64,000 nt of DNA. Origin: Prorocentrum cordatum (lineage: Eukaryota > Sar > Dinophyceae > Prorocentrales > Prorocentraceae). The stretch covers positions 36,001-100,000 of the forward strand of contig CAUYUJ010000854.1 of NCBI GenBank assembly GCA_963575745.1. The letters are read 5' to 3'. The stretch's first letter is position 1, and the number at the start of each line of letters is the position of its first letter. The position numbers and the translations under genes are program-made. Positions 56,728 to 64,000 of this stretch are shown here, in pieces. Under the pieces are notes generated by a model. The model made no database searches. It saw nothing but the letters and a program-made list of their open reading frames with translations, and was not told where the DNA came from.

Positions 56728-58335
56728 GATACTGCATCTCTCCTGGCTGTGCCTTCTGTGGTGCCCGTGACACCGTTTTCCACCGTTTGTGGGAGTGCCA
56801 GCATACTGAGGTTCTGGAGGCCCGTTTGGAGGCTGTGAAGCAGGAGATCACTGATGCTGCGTTGGCCGCCAAGGCCTCTGGGGACTTTGAAGGCTACTTC
56901 GTTTTTCTCTCTGGGGCCTTTCGGCATCCCGCCGACGGTTACCCCAGGCCTGCTGTGGAGTCTGATGATGGTCTGTTCCTCACGTGGCATGCCCCTCCTG
57001 ACTCTACCCCTGATGGCGGGCTCATCACCAACCGAATCTGGGGCGCTCTGTTTGTGGATGGGTCCTGTGCCCGCCATGCCGTTCGCGAGCTCACGCGTGC
57101 TGCTAGCTCTGTCTGCATGGTGGACTCCGATGGGACTCTTGTGGCTGAGTTTAGAGCCCCTGTCTGGAGCCCCTACCCTCAGCCCCCCCAGAGCGCTGAG
57201 TTCAGTGCTTTCACGCGGGCGAACGTTCTGGCTACGAGCCCTGCTGATTGCCATGCTTATTCCGATTGCCTTAATGTTGTTCGGCTTGCAGGACGTCCGA
57301 AGCCTGAGCAATTGTCAGGCAAAAAGATGTACGCTGGCGCCTTCTTGCAGTGCCATGGTCAGTGTTCTTCGGTTGCAGGTTGCTCTAAAGTAGCTGCGCA
57401 TCAGGACATTGACGACCCAGCCATTGACGCTACTGAGAGGTGGCACCGATTTGGCAACAACTTCGCTGATGTAGGGGCTAAAATGGCCCTTCTTCTTCAC
57501 CCTTCTGATGACGGCTTGCTTCCGGATGCTGATCGTCAGGTTATGTTTGCGAAGGCTACTCTTACAGTTGCCAGCGCGGTACCTCATTTGTGGCCTTCGG
57601 TTGATTTGTCTTCAATCGAACGGGTCCAGCCACCTCATGCCTTAGCCAGTGACGCCGCGGGCCATCGTTGGGCTCGCTGGTCTGGTATTTGGAGATGCTC
57701 GGTTTGTATCAAAGGTTGTCGGGCCCTGGCCCCCCCCCTCCAAAGGTCGGTGCCCTCTGGGCAGCAAGCTTCACACCAGGACCGCCTAGGCCACGCGACC
57801 TTGGCTTTCGAGTGTTCCGACCAGTCGTTCCTTTTTATTTGCTTGCGGTGCAAGAGCTACTCGTCTGGTGGTAAAGTCAAGGGTTTGGCGGAGCGCTGCG
57901 TTCCCCCATCTCGCGCTGGCAAAATGGCTTGGGTTCAGCTTTGTAAAGGCAAGCACCCTCACTACTCTCGTCGTAAGCTCGGTGTCTCTGTTGATGTTGA
58001 TGCGTTTGTTGAATGTTTCAACAGGCCAGGCTTTGATGAGCCGGTGGATTTACAGCCCGCCAGATCTCCTCTCTCTTCCTCCTCTGGTGTGGAGCGGGGG
58101 GTGGAGTCTGGGCGGGACGGTGCGGGAAAATGGGATACTCTCTTCGGTGCTGAAGAGGAAGCTTCGAGCTTCCTCTTCGAGCGATCAGCTAGCGCGTCTG
58201 GCATTGCTCGTACTGTGCCTGAGGATGAGGCCCCCCCAGCAGGCGATGAGGCTTGGACCCCATCAAGTTCTGCGACGGGACAAGCCTTCTTTCCTGGCGA
58301 GGCGCCGACAGGATCAGTCGGACAGTTCGGATTAA
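56625..58335 (+). pseudogene. LINE B ORF2, Cys/His element, RNase H and Cys-rich tail
   Basis: In a long frame beginning at 56625, C42-x2-C45-x7-H53-x4-C58 (CAFCGARDTVFHRLWEC) is a zf-RVT-like element. RNase H follows with all acidic residues: D145 (LFVDGSC), E192 (QSAEFSA), D214 (AYSDCLN) and D282 (NNFADVG), with H259 also present. Residues 347-412 form the Cys-rich module (HRWARWSGIWRCSVC, then LGHATLAFECS and FICLRCKSYSS) seen as fragments elsewhere in the window. RNase H removes template RNA. The domain alone looks intact. The frame stays open to 58853, but past about 58335 it reads repeat sequence and probably represents the 3' untranslated region. Confidence 0.75.
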
Positions 58336-58377
58336 TGCCTCTTTGGCGCAGGGACGCCCTTTTTTCTTTTTATCTTG

Positions 58378-58735
58378 CACGGCCCGATGCGTCTGACCCC
58401 TTTGGCAGGCATCCGTGTTCTACCCCACATCTGGGGCGAGGTTGGCAGTCGTCCTGGCGCTGGTTGCACCAGGGACTGCTGGCCTCGTCGTCCTTGTGTG
58501 GGTGGTCGTGCTATCCCTCTGGCGTGGGTGCGCCTTTCTTTTCGTTTCTTACAGCACGGCCCGATGCGTCTGCCCCTTTCGGCAGGCATCCGTGTTTTTA
58601 CCCCACATCTGGGGCGAGGCCGACGGTCGTCCTGGCGCTGGCTGCACCAGGGGCTGCGGGCTCGCCGTCCTTGTGTGGGTGGTCGATTTGTCCTTGGGTT
58701 TTATTTTGTGCGCTGTCTCGTGGTGCGTGCGTCCG
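58378..58735 (+). repeat. 177-bp direct repeat in LINE B 3' region, two units
   Basis: GGCCCGATGCGTCTG, GGCAGGCATCCGTGTT, CCCCACATCTGGGGCGAGG and CGTCCTGGCGCTGG recur 177 bp apart (58381 and 58558). CCCCACATCTGGGGC contains a small hairpin (CCCCA-GATCT-like core). The rest of the 3' region to 59341 is unique. Confidence 0.8.
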
Positions 58736-59666
58736 TCGTGCACGCGTGTCAGGCACCCCGATTCAGGGGGAAGTTACATGCATATCTAGGGTGCGCCGCT
58801 TCCTCTCTCCGAGCACGGCGGTGGCCCCATCCCGACTGGTGGCTCGGGTTTAGATCTTGCCGAGGCCAGGAACCTGGGGCTCTTGGCCCCAAAATCTCTC
58901 TTCGTTTGCGTTGGCGGGCGTCTCGTGCGTATGTGCGCTCGCTGGCCCCGCTTTCTCGGCTCTCCGCCGCTGGGGGCTGTCTCGGCTCTCCTGGCGGGGC
59001 GCTGTCTTGGCCGTTGTTCCTCTTGCACAGCCGAGGGTTGTCGGTCCGAGATGTCTTTCCCTTTGCAAGACATCTGGTTTTGGTTTTGTCTCTGCGCTTG
59101 CAGCTCGGCGTCCGTTTTGTTGTTCTGTGTGCCTGCCCCTCTCTTAGGGATGTTGCGGCAGTTGCGCATTGTGCTGGCACGTCAGGACGCAGGGACCCCT
59201 TCGGTCTCTCGAGCTGGTTTCACTTGCGCTGATGACTCAGACCTGGTCTGTGTCAGGGAGCCAGCATCCCCCTCCGCTGCTGGCTCTGACCCTCGATTGC
59301 TTCGAGGATGCGGAGGTGTGACGTGGATGTCGAAACAAAAAGTTCGAAGCGGTAGTGACCCTTCCTGGAGGGGGGGGGGGTCGAACTGGTAGTGACCCCC
59401 TCCCGGTTTCGACCCCTCTCGGTTTCCAGGAGGGGGGGGAGGAGGGAGGGGCTAGGGGGGGGGAGTTTTGCCGGGGGTAGGGTGGGGGGGTCCAGCAGGG
59501 GGGGAGTTTCGAAGCGGGGGGGGACCCTTGGGTTCCAGATGAAAAGGGGGGGAATTTTCCACAGTATAGTGGCGGTGGGTCGCGCTGTCTCTCTTTTCCC
59601 TCTCTGATTTTGCGTCATTGGGAAATTACTCCAATCTTGATCGGTTCGAAGGAGAATCCGGACAGG

Positions 59667-59667
59667 C

Positions 59668-59716
<49 letters not shown>

Positions 59717-59717
59717 G
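59667..59717 (+). repeat. (CAA)n microsatellite, probable 3' tail of LINE C
   Basis: About 17 CAA units on +, which are (TTG)n on the strand of LINE C. It lies about 255 nt beyond the LINE C ORF2 stop and may be its simple-repeat tail. It could also be an unrelated microsatellite. Confidence 0.85.
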
Positions 59718-59973
59718 CCGCGCCCAGACGGCGCATTGGCAAGGAAAACTGTGACAGATGGCAACGTGCGGGCACATGCAAAACATATACAAAAAAACAT
59801 GTAAACAATCAGTTGCGCTGCAGGTGGCTCGGTTGCCGGCCATGGGGTGACTTTGTACCCCATGGGACGCGATGCGTTGACCTGCAGACAGCTGGAAAGG
59901 AGGAGGAGGGAGGAAAGGGAGAAGGGGAGAGGGAGGGAGGGGGAGAGAGGAGCGAAGCAGAGGCAAACATCAG

Positions 59974-62943
59974 TCATTCAATATTGCACCAAGCTTTGAC
60001 AGCTAGGCGCCAGCTCCCCTGGTCGCCTATAAGATCTTGGAGTCGCTCCGGGCTTCGCCCGGACAGCTCAGACGCTTGCGAACGCATGTACGTTGACCAT
60101 TGCAGACGCGGCCTGCCTCTGGCACGCGCGCTACCCCACGCTCTAGGCAAGACGGTTGAGTGGTTCCCTGTGGAAAACAACATACGTCTTGGGAGACTGC
60201 TCGGAGATTCCCGGGCTAGTCTACCGTATAGCAAAAGTTGGCGTTGCAACAGTATTGTAGAGAGGCTGTGTGCATTCGCTGTTTGCAGAACGGTCGCGTT
60301 ACTGACTCTAGACAAATACGCCGGTGGTATCTTGCAGATGATTCTCAGGCATCGCGCTTGAAATGCATCTAGCTTCGCCCTATCTGCTTTCAACATACAC
60401 GATTCGAGGCCGTACAACAACTTTGATAAAATACATGTTTCGAAGACTTGCAACTTGCGCTGTTTACTTAAATTCGCATGGTTCCATGCCGTGCGCATTT
60501 TCTCAAATCCCCCTTTGGCCTCTCCAAGGCGCTTGGTCAATTCACTGCTTGGCCGGCCGTCTACACTCAGAAGCCCGCCAAGGTACACGGCGCTTTCTTT
60601 GCACGGGATGACCGCGCCGCCGGGCCCTATGTTGGTGGCGTCTGAGCGGATCCGTAAAAGGATGGTCTTCCCAGCATTGAGGTCCAATCCAAATTTTTGG
60701 CCAACCAGCACTACTGTATCCAAATGCTTCTGCAGATAGTCCGGATTGTCTGCGATCAACATTGTGTCGTCTGCATAGAGCACGTCTTTTGTGATCAAGC
60801 ACGGTTTGGAAGACTTCTCCAACGAGTGCTCCGCCATCTGCTTGTCAACAATATCCAAAAGAACTGACATCACGATAATGAACAAGTATGGTGAGAGCGG
60901 GCACCCTTGTGCTATCCCTGCCGCTTGGGCTCTGCTCGATGTCGTGGAGGTCCCGCTCTTGACCACGAAAGTTCGCACCCGATAAATTGCTTCAACCATG
61001 TGTACCATAGGCGGCGGCACGCGGAAAAGCCGAAGTGCGTGAAGAAGTCCTTCGGGCCGAATGCGGTCAAAGGCTTTGCTCCAGTCCAGCAACAAGAACA
61101 AAAGGGAGCCATCCTTGTCCTCCAAGGCGGCGTCGATCAACCGCCTTGCCAGAAAGAGGGCGCCGTTCGTGCCACGTTTTGGTCTGAATCCGTACTGTGA
61201 CTCCCGTAATGCCTCTTCTGTTCCTCCGTGTTTGAATATACGCAAAAGTATGCTCGCAAGAACGGTATATCCAACTGATAATAACGATATCGGCCTGTCG
61301 TTGCACGGCTGGGACGTGTCCCCTTTCTTGAAAATTGAAACAATGGTTGCTTCCCTCCAGCTCGTGGGTATATATTTTTGTCGCCAACACGTGTTGCACA
61401 GATCTGTTAGAATCTCTGTTGCTTGGACGTCTCTCCATAAACATTGCCATAATTCTGGTGGCACGCCATCGTTACCAGGAACTCTCTGTACTCGGAGTTG
61501 TTTGGTTACGCTTTTGACTTCCTCCGTGGTGATGTGATTCCTATCGATACTCAAGTAACCGTCTTCAACATCGACGTGAGGAGGCAGATCCACAGCCGGC
61601 GGAAGATGCCACTGGACTTGTTCAGGGTAGTCAGCCATTGTGGCGGCCTTCCGTGTAGCATCCACCAGGTCGCCGTTCAGATCTCGAAGACGACCTTGAG
61701 TAAATTGTCTCCCTTTCCGGAGGGACCGAATGGCCCGCAATCCATCCTTTTCGATTGCTTCGTCGAGCCACTTTCGTCTGTCGGCACGGGCCGATTTTTG
61801 AATATGCTTGTTCAGTAATCTCAATTCAGTGTTATTGGCTCCACGCTGTCGTCCTGCATTCCTCTGCTCAATGAGGTGCAACGTCCGGGTAGATATCCAC
61901 GGTCGGTGGGCCGCGGCTGGTTGTAGTGGTACCGACTTCGCCATGGCTTCTTTCATGCATGAGGCCAATGTTTCGGCCTTACCTTCGAGGTCCATGGCGG
62001 CGTGTTCCGGAGTCCAATGTGCGATCAAGTGCTCCGCATACGTCTTTGCCGTTTTTGGGCAGCGTAGAGTTGTCATATCATATTTCGGAGGCGGTGCTGG
62101 TCGTGCTTGTTTCTCGATGTTGATTTCCATATCCACCACATTTACAAAATTATGTGACTGTAATTGTCGCCCGCGGTCGCTCCAGACGTTTGCAATGCAA
62201 GATAGCCAAGCGTTGGCGACAACCACGTGGTCGAGTTGCTCAAACCTGCCTGGCACGATCGGTTCCGACGGCTTCACCCCCGGATCATGGTACGTTATTT
62301 TGGACTCGTCCCCGTTGTTGAAAAACGTGTTTGTCACAGTAGCTTCGAATGCCCCGCATAGCTCTATGAGTAGCTCTCGGTGCGATGTGGGATCCCACTT
62401 CCCTCGCGGATTGTGAAACATATGCTCTCCTAGGATGTGCTCCTCCCCGGGAACTCGACGCAAGAGCCTCGCGTTGAAGTCGCCCAAAAGTATAGTGGGC
62501 CCATGTGAAGAACACATGTTGGTGAACCCCAGAAGATCCATAAAGAAGTCGTGCCTGACGTCGTAGTCGTGCTCGTTCGTCCACGCGTACGCCGTGACAA
62601 GCGTCAATACCCCGCCTGTGACCCGCAAGCGAATGCAAGCCTTTCTGTTGTCTTGTTGCCGGTATCCTTTGATAGATTGGCGAGCCCAAGGGGCCACAAT
62701 AAATCCAACTCCTGCGTACTCTCTTCCGTCCCCTTCGGCGCCAGGTAAAATGATGAGGTGCCCCTCGAAATCAAATACGGGTGAGCCTTTGCAATGTGTC
62801 TCTTGGAGACATAGCACCGCTATGCCCATATTTCGCATGTGCCGAAATAATTCGTATAGTTTTACCGTATTGTCCAAGCTAATGCCTTCGACATTCCAGG
62901 ACGCAATGCGGCTGCATATTATAGGCCGGCACGAGTATGTAAC
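59974..62943 (-). CDS. LINE C ORF2: endonuclease and reverse transcriptase
   Basis: Open from the codon after a TAG at 62944-62946. The endonuclease begins at once with RIASWNVEGI (catalytic Asn at 62893-62895). The numbering below counts from the TTG-encoded position at 62877: Glu26 in CLQETHC, D133 and N135 in LLGDFNARL, LDHVVVA near 216 and SHNFVNV at 241. RT follows: VPGNDGVPPELW (467-478), IFKKGD (515-520), YGFRPKRGT (562-570), LLLDWSKAFDRI with D598, GIAQGCPLSP (654-663) and YADD at 701-704. The C-terminus has an Arg/Gly-rich stretch (GSARARGRPRLQW). No in-frame ATG precedes the endonuclease Asn, so starting at the first ATG would remove it. Stop is TGA at 59974-59976. Confidence 0.85.
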   Translation of the reverse strand, partial: VTYSCRPIICSRIASWNVEGISLDNTVKLYELFRHMRNMGIAVLCLQETHCKGSPVFDFEGHLIILPGAEGDGREYAGVGFIVAPWARQSIKGYRQQDNRKACIRLRVTGGVLTLVTAYAWTNEHDYDVRHDFFMDLLGFTNMCSSHGPTILLGDFNARLLRRVPGEEHILGEHMFHNPRGKWDPTSHRELLIELCGAFEATVTNTFFNNGDESKITYHDPGVKPSEPIVPGRFEQLDHVVVANAWLSCIANVWSDRGRQLQSHNFVNVVDMEINIEKQARPAPPPKYDMTTLRCPKTAKTYAEHLIAHWTPEHAAMDLEGKAETLASCMKEAMAKSVPLQPAAAHRPWISTRTLHLIEQRNAGRQRGANNTELRLLNKHIQKSARADRRKWLDEAIEKDGLRAIRSLRKGRQFTQGRLRDLNGDLVDATRKAATMADYPEQVQWHLPPAVDLPPHVDVEDGYLSIDRNHITTEEVKSVTKQLRVQRVPGNDGVPPELWQCLWRDVQATEILTDLCNTCWRQKYIPTSWREATIVSIFKKGDTSQPCNDRPISLLSVGYTVLASILLRIFKHGGTEEALRESQYGFRPKRGTNGALFLARRLIDAALEDKDGSLLFLLLDWSKAFDRIRPEGLLHALRLFRVPPPMVHMVEAIYRVRTFVVKSGTSTTSSRAQAAGIAQGCPLSPYLFIIVMSVLLDIVDKQMAEHSLEKSSKPCLITKDVLYADDTMLIADNPDYLQKHLDTVVLVGQKFGLDLNAGKTILLRIRSDATNIGPGGAVIPCKESAVYLGGLLSVDGRPSSELTKRLGEAKGGFEKMRTAWNHANLSKQRKLQVFETCILSKLLYGLESCMLKADRAKLDAFQARCLRIICKIPPAYLSRVSNATVLQTANAHSLSTILLQRQLLLYGRLARESPSSLPRRMLFSTGNHSTVLPRAWGSARARGRPRLQWSTYMRSQASELSGRSPERLQDLIGDQGSWRLAVKAWCNIE

Positions 62944-62997
62944 CTACTTGCCGGGTGTAGGAACCGCTGCCACATCACCAATGCGCCGTCGTATTTC

Positions 62998-64000
62998 CTA
63001 GTGGCCTCCCTTCTTCCCCTTGCCCCCGCCTTTCGCAGAGGCCATCTGCAGAACCCCGTTGGCGCGGTCTTTCAGGTCGGCCACCTCCTGGCTGTTGGTG
63101 AGGTCGCCCCAGGCTGCCCAAGGTCCTTCCCAAGCAACTTCGACAGCCGTCCCGGCCACATGTGCATGACAAACTGGTTCTTTAGCCTTTTTGAGCTTCT
63201 GTTCCACCGTGTCCACACGCACCTCACTCTTGGAATAACCCCATCCCCAAAAAGTCTTCCGGAGTCCGAACAAGAAGCTCTCAGGCACCCTCTTCTCCAA
63301 AGGCTGATCCGGACGTGTCCAGATCATGTTCTCTTGGTGCTTCAGCTGTGCCCTCCCCAAGATGCTTACGTATTTGTCCCGGGCGCTCATGGAATCAAAT
63401 TTTGCGAAAGCAATCTGCTGGAGCGACTCGCCTTTGATGAAGATACCGGACGGTTCAGGGACTCCCAGCTGAAGAGCACGTTCGTTTATCCATGTGGCTG
63501 CGTGCTGCAAGATATCGAAATTGCCGAGACACCCAACTACTGCATTGCATTCGAATTGCTTGCCCGTGGTGAGTCCCGCCATTTGGCGCTCGAGCTCAAT
63601 GAGTTTCTCCTCAACTGCGGAACCCATACTGCGTGCAGAGCCGGCTTCGGCAGAATCTGCATCAGCACGCGAAGGATGTGACTCAAGAGCGGCAACCCGA
63701 GCGGTGATATCCTCGAACTCGGCGTTCTGGTGGTTCTCGAGGTTGGTGAGGCGAATGGAGATGTCTTCGATGTGCTCCTCCGCCTCCTCGAACCTGGTTT
63801 CGATGATCCCGCTCATGTCAGTAAGGCGTCGTTCGAGGCTGCTGATGGTGTTGCGAAGAGGCTGCACCTCCTTGCGGAACATCTTGGCGATCTCGTCCAA
63901 AGACGGTGGATGTGGCTGCTGTCCTCGTTGCTCTTGCTGTGCGGCTACACGTGTTGGTGGGGGCGCTCCCGGTGAAGTCGTAGGGGTAGGAGTCGCAAGT
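62998..64000 (-). CDS. LINE C ORF1, partial (runs off the window)
   Basis: The frame is open from the window edge to TAG at 62998-63000. The order is a Pro/Thr/Gln-rich start, a long coiled coil (VQPLRNTISSLERRLTDMSG, FEEAEEHIEDISIRLTNLEN, DITARVAALESH), then a globular part (FECNAVVGCLGNFDILQHAA, GIFIKGESLQQIAFAKFDSM) that could be an RRM-like or L1-type RNA-binding fold. It ends in a basic Gly/Lys tail (GGGKGKKGG). This is the usual plan of a LINE ORF1 RNA-binding chaperone. There is no ATG at 63900, so the true start lies outside the window or further upstream. It is in the same reading frame as ORF2. Confidence 0.75.
   Translation of the reverse strand, partial: LATPTPTTSPGAPPPTRVAAQQEQRGQQPHPPSLDEIAKMFRKEVQPLRNTISSLERRLTDMSGIIETRFEEAEEHIEDISIRLTNLENHQNAEFEDITARVAALESHPSRADADSAEAGSARSMGSAVEEKLIELERQMAGLTTGKQFECNAVVGCLGNFDILQHAATWINERALQLGVPEPSGIFIKGESLQQIAFAKFDSMSARDKYVSILGRAQLKHQENMIWTRPDQPLEKRVPESFLFGLRKTFWGWGYSKSEVRVDTVEQKLKKAKEPVCHAHVAGTAVEVAWEGPWAAWGDLTNSQEVADLKDRANGVLQMASAKGGGKGKKGGH

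Larger units (their letters stand above)
59667..64000 (-). mobile_element. LINE C, apparently intact non-LTR retrotransposon (5' end outside window)
   Basis: Minus-strand element with ORF1 (window edge to 62998), a 54-nt gap containing two in-frame TAG codons, ORF2 (62943 to 59974), a ~255-nt 3' untranslated region and a (TTG)n tail. Unlike the other elements here it has no frame change or stop inside either ORF, so it is the youngest or best-preserved element. ORF2 lacks RNase H, in contrast to LINE B, so the two belong to different LINE groups. Confidence 0.8.

Overview
The window reads as intergenic or repeat-dense DNA of a eukaryote, most likely a dinoflagellate. The reasons are GC-rich spacers, very long runs of simple trinucleotide repeats, layered LINE-type and Ty1/copia-type retroelements, and a degenerate match to the dinoflagellate spliced leader at the 5' edge of one LINE. 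No intact host protein-coding gene, rRNA or tRNA could be supported. Almost every recognisable coding stretch belongs to a retroelement, and most are broken by stops and frame changes.

Layout. 0-9.7 kb: short tandem repeats, a decayed LINE on the minus strand (about 4.2-6.4 kb), small terminal-inverted-repeat elements, and a (TTTGCATTGC)-like minisatellite. 9.9-26.5 kb: mostly GAT, GAG, AGT and GAC tracts with the purine-rich strand on +. These are interrupted by short unique islands and by blocks of an ~84-bp satellite. At about 26.5 kb the polarity flips, and tracts up to 29.9 kb are CTC/ATC on +. 30-33.2 kb: a cluster of small palindromic elements, several of them second copies of elements seen in the first 6 kb.

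33.4-50.5 kb is a decayed copia-like LTR retroelement. It shows a Gag region, CCHC knuckle, RING-like segment, aspartic protease, integrase and the start of the reverse transcriptase. No LTRs were identified. It carries at least 19 copies of a 14-nt mini-hairpin (5-bp stem, 4-nt loop). In the readable phase these usually encode Ala-Gly-X-Pro-Ala. A G-rich foldback/TIR element (48.83-49.95 kb) interrupts its RT.

A second copy of that TIR element (50.47-59.60 kb) is itself split by a degenerate ~7.9-kb LINE (51.45-59.34 kb). That LINE has ORF1, apurinic-type endonuclease, YIDD reverse transcriptase, RNase H and a Cys-rich tail. Its ORF2 is interrupted by a 103-nt poly(T) run. The insertion order is therefore copia, then TIR element, then LINE.

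59.67-64 kb holds a different, apparently intact LINE on the minus strand. Its ORF1 (coiled coil) and ORF2 (endonuclease plus YADD reverse transcriptase) lie in the same reading frame, separated only by two TAG codons 17 codons apart. ORF1 runs off the window edge.
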